DNA of 24,934 bases. Origin: SHLQ01 sp047638715. GTDB taxonomy: Bacteria; Actinomycetota; Acidimicrobiia; Acidimicrobiales; SHLQ01. The notes beneath the pieces were generated by a model. The model was not told the origin of the DNA. It was given only the letters and a program-made list of their open reading frames with translations, and made no database searches. Numbering within the stretch: the first letter of the stretch is position 1; the number at the start of each line of letters is the position of its first letter. The position numbers and the translations under genes were made by a program. This document shows, piece after piece, positions 1 to 7,308 of the stretch. Location of the stretch: NCBI GenBank assembly GCA_047638715.1, contig JBLIMK010000062.1:1-24934 (forward strand). Direction: 5' to 3'.

Positions 1-82
1 GTTCGGTCGTGGTTGTCTTGCCCGCGTCGATGTGGGCCATGATCCCGATGTTTCGGGTTTTATCGAGTGGCACTCTTGCCAT
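1..82 (-). CDS. fusA: Elongation factor G, N-terminus only (partial)
   Basis: Only the first 27 codons are in the window; the gene continues past base 1. The reading begins MARVPLDKTRNIGIMAHIDA and continues into the P-loop GKTTT, the G1 motif of translational GTPases of the EF-G type. EF-G drives translocation of tRNA and mRNA on the ribosome using GTP. It follows rpsL and rpsG on the same strand, the classical str-operon order rpsL-rpsG-fusA, which supports EF-G over other translation GTPases. A GAGGAC stretch about 10 nt before the ATG can serve as ribosome binding site. The rest of the protein cannot be judged. Confidence 0.93.
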   Translation of the reverse strand, partial: MARVPLDKTRNIGIMAHIDAGKTTTTE

Positions 83-139
83 GATCTCGTCCTCAGCTCG
101 TAGGAGTGTGTTGAAAGTGGGGGGGGATTCGTACGGTTG

Positions 140-203
140 GGCGGCGCTCATTGCCGCCGGACAAACGTTCGACACGCCACGACCGGGCGCTATTCGCCCG
201 GTC
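140..203 (-). promoter_or_regulatory. Two hairpins in the rpsG-fusA spacer
   Basis: The 148-bp gap between rpsG and fusA holds two perfect short inverted repeats. One is gaccgggcg/cgcccggtc (181-189 with 195-203, 5-nt loop). The other is ggcggc/gccgcc (140-145 with 153-158, 7-nt loop). Neither is followed by a T-run in the transcribed (minus) direction, so a simple intrinsic terminator is unlikely. An RNA processing site, pause or partial attenuator between S7 and EF-G is possible. The structure is seen directly; its role is inference. Confidence 0.4.
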
Positions 204-230
204 GAAGTGAAAAGTGTGGATATGGACGCG

Positions 231-698
231 CTACCAGCGGTAGTGCGCGAAGGCCTTGTTCGAATCAGCCATCTTCTGGAGGTCTTCACGCTGCTTGACC
301 GACGCACCAACGGCGTTGGAGGCATCGAGAATCTCGTTCGCGAAGCGTTGTGCCATCGAGCGCTCACGACGCTTGCGAGCATTGCCCACAAGCCAGCGAA
401 TTGCGAGCGTGTTCTGGCGACGGGGACGAACCTCGACGGGCACCTGATAGGTAGCGCCACCGACACGGCGGCTGCGAACCTCGAGCTGCGGGCGGGTGTT
501 GTCAACCGCACGCTTGAGAACCGCGATTGGTTCGCCGCCAGTCTTTTCGGCGACGGTTTCGAGTGCTTCGTAAACGATTCGCTCGGCCGTGGCGCGCTTG
601 CCGCGCTGGAGGACCTTGTTGACGAACTGGGTCACGAGGATCGAGTCGTAGACAGGATCGGGGTTGAGTTCGCGACGTGGGGCTACATTCTTACGCAT
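231..698 (-). CDS. rpsG: 30S ribosomal protein S7
   Basis: 155 residues, the usual length for bacterial S7. S7 binds the 3' major domain of 16S rRNA, nucleates assembly of the 30S head and lies near the exit-site tRNA. Recognisable stretches are RRELNPDPVYDS at the N-terminus, VNKVLQRGKRATAERIVYEAL (helix 1 region), NTRPQLEVRSRRVGGATYQVPVEV in mid protein, and the C-terminal KREDLQKMADSNKAFAHYRW-type ending (here with QREDL). The ATG lies 5 nt after the rpsL stop, and the AAGAAGGG needed for initiation overlaps the last codons of rpsL, so translation is probably coupled. Nothing unusual in the sequence. Confidence 0.98.
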   Translation of the reverse strand: MRKNVAPRRELNPDPVYDSILVTQFVNKVLQRGKRATAERIVYEALETVAEKTGGEPIAVLKRAVDNTRPQLEVRSRRVGGATYQVPVEVRPRRQNTLAIRWLVGNARKRRERSMAQRFANEILDASNAVGASVKQREDLQKMADSNKAFAHYRW

Positions 699-703
699 TT
701 GAT

Positions 704-1072
704 TCAGCCCTTCTTTGCGCCGTAGCGGCTACGAGCCTGCTTACGGTCACGGACACCAGAGGTGTCGAGCGTGCCGCGAATGACCTTGTAGCGAACGCCG
801 GGAAGATCCTTCACACGACCACCACGAACGAGCACGATGCTGTGCTCTTGGAGGTTGTGGCCTTCGCCCGGAATGTAAGCGGTGATTTCGATGCCCGACG
901 TCAGGCGAACACGACAGACCTTGCGGAGTGCGGAGTTCGGCTTCTTTGGGGTGGTGGTGTACACACGGGTGCACACGCCACGACGCTGTGGAGCGCCCTT
1001 CAGTGCAGGCGTAGTTTCCTTACGCCGCTTGGATTCACGGCCCTTGCGGACCAGTTGATTGATAGTTGGCAT
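704..1072 (-). CDS. rpsL: 30S ribosomal protein S12
   Basis: 122 residues, normal length. S12 sits at the decoding centre and influences accuracy. It starts MPTINQLVRKGR and contains the invariant TTTPKKPNSALRKV and GEGHNLQEHS segments and RVKDLPGVRY. The lysines of KKPNS and RVKDLPG, the usual sites of streptomycin-resistance changes (K43 and K88 in standard numbering), are both wild type. A strong AGAGGTGA Shine-Dalgarno lies about 9 nt before the ATG at 1072. It is the first gene of the rpsL-rpsG-fusA block. The gene upstream on the same strand is leuA, not rpoC. Confidence 0.98.
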   Translation of the reverse strand: MPTINQLVRKGRESKRRKETTPALKGAPQRRGVCTRVYTTTPKKPNSALRKVCRVRLTSGIEITAYIPGEGHNLQEHSIVLVRGGRVKDLPGVRYKVIRGTLDTSGVRDRKQARSRYGAKKG

Positions 1073-1187
1073 AACGAAACTTTCACCTCTGTGAACCCAG
1101 AATGGGTCCCACTGTCTTCATCAGGGCGCTGCGGGAGTGCAGCAACCAGGATCTGAATGGGCACAACCGTGGTTGGGCCAGCTGTCG

Positions 1188-1216
1188 AGTCTATGTCCGA
1201 TGCCGAGGAAACCCAA
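1188..1216 (-). promoter_or_regulatory. Candidate promoter for rpsL-rpsG-fusA
   Basis: In the 280-bp spacer between leuA and rpsL, the minus strand reads TTGGGT (1211-1216), 17 nt, then TAGACT (1188-1193), an acceptable sigma-70-type pair with optimal spacing. Transcription would begin near 1181 and give a leader of about 108 nt. A weak hairpin, aaaccc (1209-1214) with gggttt (1226-1231), overlaps the -35 box and might be a remnant leuA terminator. No other gene is visible in the spacer. Assignment is by pattern only. Confidence 0.35.
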
Positions 1217-1352
1217 AACAAATTCGGGTTTGTTGCAGCCGACAACACACCACATTCCTCACATCTGGATTGGTGGGTACCGACGGGTATCCCGAGGCTA
1301 CGCCGAGCAAGAAAGGCGAACGCCTGAGCTCAGACGAAACCGTCATCGTGAG

Positions 1353-3044
1353 TTAGAGCAGAGATCTATTGATCGCACTCACGACGGCTCGCATCGAACT
1401 GGTCGTGATGTCGGTGTGCACCCCGCAACCCCAAAGGTCGACGCCGTCGATCTGCATCTCGACGTAGGTCAGTGCAACGGCGTCGCTTCCCGAACCCTTC
1501 GAGTGCTCGTGATAGTCGAGCACCCGTAGCTCGCTGCCGGTTAGTTCTTCTAAGCCAGCCACAAATGCGGACAGCGAGCCGTTGCCCGTTCCTTGTACGA
1601 CCCGAGGCTCACCGTTCTCCGTAATGCGAGCGGTAAGCAAGGTCTTGTCCTCGCCCTTCGCGTTCTGCGCCGCCTCAAAACCGTTCAACAGGTAGGGGGC
1701 ATCAAGGCCGAGATAGGTGGCATCGAACTCGTCAAAAATATTCGACGCTGTCATCTCCTTCCCGGTTCGATCGGTGATGCCCTGGATGACCCGCGTGAAC
1801 TCGATCTGCATCCGACGTGGAAGGTCGAGGTTGTGCTCGGTCTTCAACAGGTAGGCAACGCCGCCCTTGCCCGACTGGCTGTTGACACGAATGACGTCTT
1901 CGTAGCTACGCCCCACATCCTCAGGATCGATGGGGATATAGGGAACCTCGAATATCGCCGAGTCGCTGTCGGCGAGAGCGTCGAATCCCTTTTTGATCGC
2001 GTCCTGATGCGAACCACTGAACGCCGTATAGACGAGGTCGCCGACGTATGGGTGACGCGGGTGCACGGGCAACTGGTTGCAATACTCGGCCGTGCGACGC
2101 AGCTCGTTGATATCGGAGATATCGAGCTCGGGATCGACCCCCTGGCTGAACAGGTTCATAGCAACGTTGATGACATCGACATTTCCGGTGCGTTCGCCGT
2201 TGCCGAACAGTGTTCCCTCGACCCGGTCAGCGCCCGCCATCACGCCGAATTCTGCGGCGGCGACCCCGGTTCCGCGATCGTTGTGAGGGTGAAGGCTCAG
2301 CACGATCTCATCGCGACGCGCCAGGTTTCGATGCATCCACTCGATCATGTCGCCGTAGATGTTCGCGGTGCTCATCTCGACCGTCGCTGGCAAGTTGATA
2401 ATCACTGCGCGGTCGGCGGTCGGATCGAGGACGTCGATCACCTCATCGCAGATTCGTTTGGCGAACGGCAGCTCGGTGCCCGTGAATGATTCGGGGCTGT
2501 ACTCGTAGTGCACCGCGGTCTCGGGAATCGTCGACTCGAGCTCTCGGCAGAGGGTCGCACCCTTGAGGGCGATGTCGACAATGCCATCTTCATCGAGACC
2601 GAACACGACTTTGCGCTGCAGCGTCGACGTCGAGTTGTAGAGGTGAACGATCGCCTGCTTCGCGCCCGCAATGGACTCGTATGTCCGGGCGATCAGATCG
2701 GGACGACACTGGGTGAGCACCTGGATCGTGACGTCGTCGGGAATCGCGCCTTGCTCGATGATTGCGCGGACGAAGTCGAAGTCGGTCTGAGACGCTGACG
2801 GAAAGCCGACTTCGATCTCTTTGAAGCCGGCGGCGACCAAGGCCTCGAACATCTTCCATTTACGCTCCGCGTCCATTGGCTCAATGAGCGCTTGGTTTCC
2901 GTCGCGAAGATCGACCGAGCACCACAGAGGTGCCTTGGTAATGGTCTTCGTGGGCCAGGTTCGGTCCGGCAGATCGATTTGCGGGAACGCTTGATACTTG
3001 TGCACCGGCATTGAAGACGATGTCTGCGCTGAGCGATTGCTCAT
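1353..3044 (-). CDS. leuA: 2-isopropylmalate synthase
   Basis: 563 residues, the long actinobacterial/E. coli-alternative form of LeuA. It condenses acetyl-CoA with 2-oxoisovalerate to 2-isopropylmalate, the first committed step of leucine synthesis. Visible features: DLRDGNQAL (45-53) at the start of the TIM barrel, holding the metal-binding Asp; EVGFPSASQ; HPHNDRGTG (252-260) with the two metal-binding histidines; GNGERTGN (281-288); and a C-terminal leucine-sensing domain from about residue 440 that includes the Ser/Ala-rich GNGSLSAFV stretch. The ATG at 3044 is preceded by AAGGAG at good spacing, so this start is favoured over the Met at residue 12. It lies upstream of the ribosomal protein genes and divergent from coxSLM. 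Presence of the C-terminal domain predicts leucine feedback inhibition. Confidence 0.97.
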   Translation of the reverse strand: MSNRSAQTSSSMPVHKYQAFPQIDLPDRTWPTKTITKAPLWCSVDLRDGNQALIEPMDAERKWKMFEALVAAGFKEIEVGFPSASQTDFDFVRAIIEQGAIPDDVTIQVLTQCRPDLIARTYESIAGAKQAIVHLYNSTSTLQRKVVFGLDEDGIVDIALKGATLCRELESTIPETAVHYEYSPESFTGTELPFAKRICDEVIDVLDPTADRAVIINLPATVEMSTANIYGDMIEWMHRNLARRDEIVLSLHPHNDRGTGVAAAEFGVMAGADRVEGTLFGNGERTGNVDVINVAMNLFSQGVDPELDISDINELRRTAEYCNQLPVHPRHPYVGDLVYTAFSGSHQDAIKKGFDALADSDSAIFEVPYIPIDPEDVGRSYEDVIRVNSQSGKGGVAYLLKTEHNLDLPRRMQIEFTRVIQGITDRTGKEMTASNIFDEFDATYLGLDAPYLLNGFEAAQNAKGEDKTLLTARITENGEPRVVQGTGNGSLSAFVAGLEELTGSELRVLDYHEHSKGSGSDAVALTYVEMQIDGVDLWGCGVHTDITTSSMRAVVSAINRSLL

Positions 3045-3372
3045 GGGATTTTCTCCTTCAGAATTGTTTCGGACGTTTCGACAGGGGGCGCCCGGCGATC
3101 ACGAGCAAGTGCTCGAAAAGGCCGGGCCCATAAGTCGAAGTCCGAGGAGAAACGTCATCGGGAAAACACTAGCCCGAAGCGTCGGTCACGCGCCGTCTCC
3201 CACGTGCAGATACCAAATCCGTTGACCCAATAACACCTCCGTGAGGCATCGCTTCTCCCTCGGCGCAACCCCCGTGGGAACGCCTTAACGAAAACGACCG
3301 GGATTGAGGTGGCGCGCGTCACATGAACGCGGCAGACTCTCACTTGTTCCACTACAAATCAGGAGTGCGCCG
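3045..3372. other. Divergent leuA/coxS intergenic region
   Basis: 328 bp without a convincing gene. On the leuA side it holds the Shine-Dalgarno AAGGAG, an extended hairpin (listed separately) and a possible 26-codon leader ORF (ATG near 3245, GGGAGAAG just before it) that is not leucine-rich. On the coxS side there is an imperfect dyad, gtgNcgcgcgNcac (3309-3322), that could be an operator, and the coxS Shine-Dalgarno AGGAG (3361-3365). I could not place a convincing -35/-10 pair for either gene. Confidence 0.5.
3090..3127 (-). promoter_or_regulatory. Hairpin in the leuA leader
   Basis: An outer stem of gcccggc (3090-3096) with gccgggc (3121-3127) encloses an inner stem, cgagca (3102-3107) with tgctcg (3110-3115). 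It ends about 35 nt before the leuA ribosome binding site. There is no T-run after it in the minus direction and no T-box consensus, so it may be a pause, a ribosome-access control or an mRNA-stability element rather than a terminator. Function is inferred from position only. Confidence 0.4.
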
Positions 3373-3864
3373 ATGGATGTATCGATCACGGTCAACGGGA
3401 AGACACATAGTCATGACGTCGAACCGCGAACGCTGCTGGTACATCACATTCGAGACAACGTGGGCCTCACCGGCACGAACATTGGGTGCGATAGTTCGTC
3501 GTGCGGAGCGTGCACCATCCACATCGACGGCGAATCGGTGAAGTCGTGCACGGTGCTCGCGGTACAGGCCGATGGAGCCAACATCACGACGATCGAAGGC
3601 CTCGCCGCGGAGGCGATCGCTGACGGTTCGGCAACCGGCGTCCAGAACTGGCACCCGATGCAGGAGGCATTCCAACAGTGCCACGCACTGCAATGCGGCT
3701 ACTGCACGCCAGGCATGGTCATGGCTTCCACCTCGTTCCTCAAGGAGAACCCGAACCCGAGCGAGCTCGAGATTCGTGAAGGCCTCGAAGGCAACCTCTG
3801 CCGCTGCACCGGCTACCACAACATTGTCAAGGCCGTACAAAGCGCTGCTGGAGGTGCCTCATGA
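3373..3864 (+). CDS. coxS: CO dehydrogenase-type iron-sulfur (small) subunit
   Basis: 163 residues, typical for the small subunit of xanthine-oxidase-family molybdenum hydroxylases. It carries two [2Fe-2S] clusters that move electrons from the molybdenum site to FAD. The plant-type N-terminal cluster uses C39, C44, C47 and C59 (GCDSSSCGACT followed by SC). The C-terminal cluster uses C108, C111, C143 and C145 (CGYCTPGM and CRCTGYHNI). The ATG at 3373 has AGGAG 7 nt upstream and matches family N-termini; an in-frame upstream ATG at 3304 has no such site. The stop overlaps the coxL start by 4 nt (ATGA). Gene order S-L-M is that of form II enzymes. Confidence 0.95.
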   Translation: MDVSITVNGKTHSHDVEPRTLLVHHIRDNVGLTGTNIGCDSSSCGACTIHIDGESVKSCTVLAVQADGANITTIEGLAAEAIADGSATGVQNWHPMQEAFQQCHALQCGYCTPGMVMASTSFLKENPNPSELEIREGLEGNLCRCTGYHNIVKAVQSAAGGAS

Positions 3865-6224
3865 CCTCAGTTATGGGTACTCGGATGCTTCGCAAAGAAG
3901 ATCCGTCCTTGCTCACAGGCGAGGACAAATTCATCGACGACATCCATGCTCCAGGCGAACTCTGGATGGGCATGGTCCGCTCGACCATGGGTCACGCAAG
4001 GATCAACAGCATCGACACCGCCGAGGCCGAGGCAATGCCCGGAGTCGCCGCGGTGTACACCGGCGCACAGCTTGACGAGATGGGTCTTTGGGCAGCGCCA
4101 CTTCCTTGTGCGTGGCCAGTCACCGATGACATGGTGAACCCCGCACACAACCCGGTGTGCATCAACGAAGCAAAACATGTTGGCGACATCGTCGCGGTCG
4201 TGTTGTGCAATGACCGATACGGCGCAGTTGATGCTGCCGAGAAGGTCGTCGTCGACTACGAGCAGCTCCCCGCTGTCGGTTCGCTCGAAGCAGCCGTAGC
4301 CAATGACGTCATGGCACATTCCGACCTCACCACCAACAAAGCCTTCCACTGGCCGTTGATCCCAGATCCCGAAGGGACCGAGAAGGCCTTCGCCGAAGCA
4401 GCACACGTCGTCAAAGCCAAGTTCGTCCAACAACGGTTGATCCCATCAGCGATCGAGCCGCGAGGGTGCCTCGCTATTCCCTCCCCCGCAGGTGGTGAGG
4501 TCACGTTTTACTCAGCGACCCAGATCCCACACATCGTAAAAGTGTTCATCGCTGCGACGACGGGGATTCCCGAGAGCAAGATCCGCGTGATTGCACCATC
4601 CGTCGGCGGCGGATTCGGCGGCAAGATCAACTACGACGCCGACATCACCCTCTCGGTCACGCTGGCGAACCACCTGGGTGTTCCCGTCCGCTGGACCGAG
4701 ACTCGCACTGAAGCGGCGGGCTCGACGCATCACGGGCGCGGCCAGATCCAACATATGGAAATTGCTGCCGACGAGAGCGGCAAGGTCAGTTCGGTTCGAG
4801 TCCACATCGACGCCGACATGGGCGCCTACATGACGATCCTCACGCCGGGAGTCCCGGTGCTCGGCAGCTTCCTTTACACAGGCGTGTACGACATCCCGAA
4901 CCTGGCGTTCACATGCGACGGTCACTTCACCAACCTGACTCCAACAGATGCCTATCGGGGTGCCGGTCGACCAGAGGCCACCTACGCAATCGAGCGCATC
5001 ATGGACCTCCTCGCTGGCGAGGTGGGGATTACACCGGAGGAAATTCGCGAACGTAACTACATCAACGGTGGCGAGAAGTTCGAGAATCACGCGGCAGCGT
5101 CGACATTGATCTTCGATTCTGGTCACTATCGACCCGCGCACGATAGGGCTCTCGAGATGGTCGAAATCGCAGATCTTCGTGCCGAGCAAACTCGGCGACG
5201 TGATGCCGGCGAGAGCAAGCAGCTAGGCATCGGCATGGCAAGTTACGTCGAGATCTGCGGACTCGCACCTTCGCGAGCCCTCGGTGGATTGAACTACGCC
5301 GCTGGAGGCTGGGAGCACGCGACCGTAAGGGTGCTGCCGACCGGCAAGATCGAGGTCGTGTCGGGTTCGACCCCTCACGGTCAGGGCCACGAGACCGCAT
5401 GGTCGATGATCATCGCCGACAAGATGGGCGTCGATCCTAACGACGTCGAGGTGTTGCATTCCGACACTGCGAAGAGCCCGCTCGGTCTCGACACCTACGG
5501 CTCTCGCTCGCTTGCCGTCGGCGGTGTGGCGATTGCCATGGCTGCCGACAAGGTGATCGAGAAGGCGAAGCTCATCGCAGCCCACCAGTTCGAGGCCGCA
5601 CCCGAAGATGTCCAGTTTGAAGCTGGGGCTTTCTCTGTTGCCGGTACACCATCGAAATCGGTGCACATCCAAGAGCTTGGGTTCGCAGCGTTTGCGGCCC
5701 ATGATCTTCCCGATGGGATGGAGCCCAACCTGCAAGAGCAGGTGAGCTTCGACCCGCCGAACTTTGCATTTCCATTCGGAACCCACATTGCTGTCGTCGA
5801 GATCGACACCGGCACAGGTGGCGTCGAGCTCATCAAGTATGTGAGCGTCGATGATTGTGGCAACCAGGTGAACCCACTCATCGTCGAAGGCCAGCTGCAT
5901 GGTGGCATCGCCCAAGGAGTCGCTCAGGCGCTTCTCGAAGAGGCGGTGTACGACGAGGATGGAAACATCAAGAACCCGTCGTTCATGGACTACCTGGTGC
6001 CGTCACCGACGGAGATGCCGATGTTCGACCTCGACCATACGGTTACACCGTCGACCACGAACCCGCTAGGGGTCAAAGGCGTTGGTGAGGCCGGAACGAT
6101 CGGTTCGGCGGTCGCTGTCATGAACGCCGTGTGCGATGCGCTCGCCCCATACGGAGTAAAGGACATGGACATGCCGGCGACACCGAAGAGAATTTGGGAA
6201 GCGATCAATGGAGGTGCAGCATGA
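3861..6224 (+). CDS. coxL: Form II CO dehydrogenase-like molybdenum subunit
   Basis: 787 residues, full length for the family. The large subunit binds the molybdopterin-cytosine-dinucleotide cofactor and the substrate. N-terminal domain about 1-130 (LRKEDPSLLTGEDKFIDDI); cofactor motif GGGFGGK at 249-255; active-site loop AYRGAGR at 364-370; catalytic glutamate in GVGEAG near 743. The loop is diagnostic: form I CO dehydrogenases have AYxCSFR with a copper-binding Cys, while form II has AYRGAGR, as here. Form II enzymes have been debated as true CO oxidisers, so the substrate may be CO or another small molecule such as an aldehyde or heterocycle. GGAGG lies 6 nt before the ATG. Its stop overlaps the coxM start. 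No maturation genes (coxD/E/F type) are in the window. Confidence 0.93.
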   Translation: MTSVMGTRMLRKEDPSLLTGEDKFIDDIHAPGELWMGMVRSTMGHARINSIDTAEAEAMPGVAAVYTGAQLDEMGLWAAPLPCAWPVTDDMVNPAHNPVCINEAKHVGDIVAVVLCNDRYGAVDAAEKVVVDYEQLPAVGSLEAAVANDVMAHSDLTTNKAFHWPLIPDPEGTEKAFAEAAHVVKAKFVQQRLIPSAIEPRGCLAIPSPAGGEVTFYSATQIPHIVKVFIAATTGIPESKIRVIAPSVGGGFGGKINYDADITLSVTLANHLGVPVRWTETRTEAAGSTHHGRGQIQHMEIAADESGKVSSVRVHIDADMGAYMTILTPGVPVLGSFLYTGVYDIPNLAFTCDGHFTNLTPTDAYRGAGRPEATYAIERIMDLLAGEVGITPEEIRERNYINGGEKFENHAAASTLIFDSGHYRPAHDRALEMVEIADLRAEQTRRRDAGESKQLGIGMASYVEICGLAPSRALGGLNYAAGGWEHATVRVLPTGKIEVVSGSTPHGQGHETAWSMIIADKMGVDPNDVEVLHSDTAKSPLGLDTYGSRSLAVGGVAIAMAADKVIEKAKLIAAHQFEAAPEDVQFEAGAFSVAGTPSKSVHIQELGFAAFAAHDLPDGMEPNLQEQVSFDPPNFAFPFGTHIAVVEIDTGTGGVELIKYVSVDDCGNQVNPLIVEGQLHGGIAQGVAQALLEEAVYDEDGNIKNPSFMDYLVPSPTEMPMFDLDHTVTPSTTNPLGVKGVGEAGTIGSAVAVMNAVCDALAPYGVKDMDMPATPKRIWEAINGGAA

Positions 6225-7036
6225 TTCCAGCAGCATTTGACTACACGGTGGCCGAATCGGCCGAACATGCAATCCAGCTCCTCGGCGAGTATGGAGACGA
6301 GTCGAAACTTCTCGCCGGTGGGCACTCGCTCATCCCGATGATGAAGTACCGCCTCGCCACGCCGACGCAGTTGATCGACGTGGGTCGTCTGAACGATCTC
6401 AGTTACATCAACCGGAGCAACGGCCACATCGCCATTGGCGCCATGACGAAGCACAAGCAGTTGGAGACGAGCGATGTGCTCGCCGAAGCATGTCCGTTGC
6501 TCGCCCACGTCGCCTCGCTAGTTGGCGATCCGTCAGTGCGCCATCGAGGCACTCTCGGCGGAACGATGGCACACGCCGACTCCGCGTCCGATCTTCCCGC
6601 CGCGGTGCTCGCACTCGGTGGCACGATCGTCGCACAGGGGCCGAACGGCCGACGTGAGATCGCAGCGACAGACTTCTTCAAGAGCTACTTCGAATCCGCC
6701 CTCGAGCCCGATGAAATGATCATCGAAATTCGGGTTCCGGCGGACACGGGCGGCTGGAATTATCAGAAGTTCAACCGTCGTGCGCAGGACTGGGCGATCG
6801 TCGGCGTGGCTGTGGCTGATGGTGGCAAGGGCATTGCGTTGGTCAACATGGGGTCGACCCCGTTGCGAGCCAGTGCGAGTGAAGCCGCCTTGTCAAGTGG
6901 CGCGACGGTGGCCGATGCTGCTGCAATGGCAGCTGATGGCACCCAACCTCCTGAGGACCTCAATGCGGATGCGGCGTATCGCACTGCATTGGCCAAGGTT
7001 CTCACCCAGCGGGCATTGGAGGCGGCCAACGGCTAG
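6221..7036 (+). CDS. coxM: CO dehydrogenase-type FAD (medium) subunit
   Basis: 271 residues. Medium subunits of the molybdenum hydroxylase family bind FAD and pass electrons to quinone or another acceptor. Both FAD motifs are present: AGGHS at 32-36 and TLGG at 111-114 (in the context RHRGTLGGTMAHAD). The C-terminal CO-dehydrogenase flavoprotein domain runs from about 165 (NYQKFNRRAQDWAIVG) to the end. The ATG at 6221 overlaps the coxL stop (ATGA) and GGAGG precedes it by 6-7 nt. A longer in-frame reading from 6131 lies inside coxL and is rejected. Last gene of the operon; a hairpin with a T-rich tail follows. Confidence 0.94.
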   Translation: MIPAAFDYTVAESAEHAIQLLGEYGDESKLLAGGHSLIPMMKYRLATPTQLIDVGRLNDLSYINRSNGHIAIGAMTKHKQLETSDVLAEACPLLAHVASLVGDPSVRHRGTLGGTMAHADSASDLPAAVLALGGTIVAQGPNGRREIAATDFFKSYFESALEPDEMIIEIRVPADTGGWNYQKFNRRAQDWAIVGVAVADGGKGIALVNMGSTPLRASASEAALSSGATVADAAAMAADGTQPPEDLNADAAYRTALAKVLTQRALEAANG

Positions 7037-7079
7037 CCGCTGAAGACCTCGTCATCAACTTGGGGGATGACGTTTCGTT

Positions 7080-7152
7080 AGCCGCTTAGGCGGCTGGCAC
7101 TGAACAGGCTGGTGTGGTCCGGGGGGTCCATGCCAGCCTGTTTCTTCATTTT
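7080..7152 (+). terminator. Tandem hairpins ending coxSLM
   Basis: A first stem-loop, agccgc/gcggct (7080-7085 with 7090-7095, loop ttag), is followed by a stronger one: aacaggctgg (7103-7112) pairs perfectly over 10 bp with ccagcctgtt (7133-7142). The second is followed by the T-rich tttcttcatttt (7141-7152), the signature of an intrinsic terminator on the plus strand. The 20-nt loop is long, so efficiency is uncertain. The rest of the 272-bp gap to the next gene shows no coding feature. Confidence 0.6.
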
Positions 7153-7296
7153 GCCGCGGGTCCGGATCCGTCGCCTTGCGGCTCCTCGACCGGCCTGCGG
7201 ACGATGACCCAATTCCGGCCGACCGGCAAAGCCGGATCGGCCTACCCCGGCGACGTTTTGAGCCGCTGGGCGAAAAACTCGAGAAACGAACGGCAG

Positions 7297-7302
7297 TAAC
7301 CT
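7297..7302 (+). promoter_or_regulatory. Candidate -10 box, leaderless start of the 7309 gene
   Basis: TAACCT fits the TAnnnT actinobacterial -10 and ends 6 nt before the ATG at 7309, so transcription would begin at or next to the start codon. There is no Shine-Dalgarno sequence upstream and no good -35 match. Confidence 0.5.
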
Positions 7303-7308
7303 CGTGGC

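Noticed and set aside
1593..2489. Plus-strand open frame of 298 codons inside leuA
   Set aside because: Antisense to leuA, whose motifs span the region; no independent coding evidence.
3045..3240. T-box riboswitch upstream of leuA
   Set aside because: No AGGGTGG-type antiterminator consensus and no terminator with T-run.
4512..5189. Minus-strand open frame of 225 codons inside coxL
   Set aside because: Antisense to a conserved region of CoxL with cofactor motifs; no domain or ribosome site.
5223..5915. Minus-strand open frame of 230 codons inside coxL
   Set aside because: Same reasoning: shadow of codon bias in coxL, no family resemblance.
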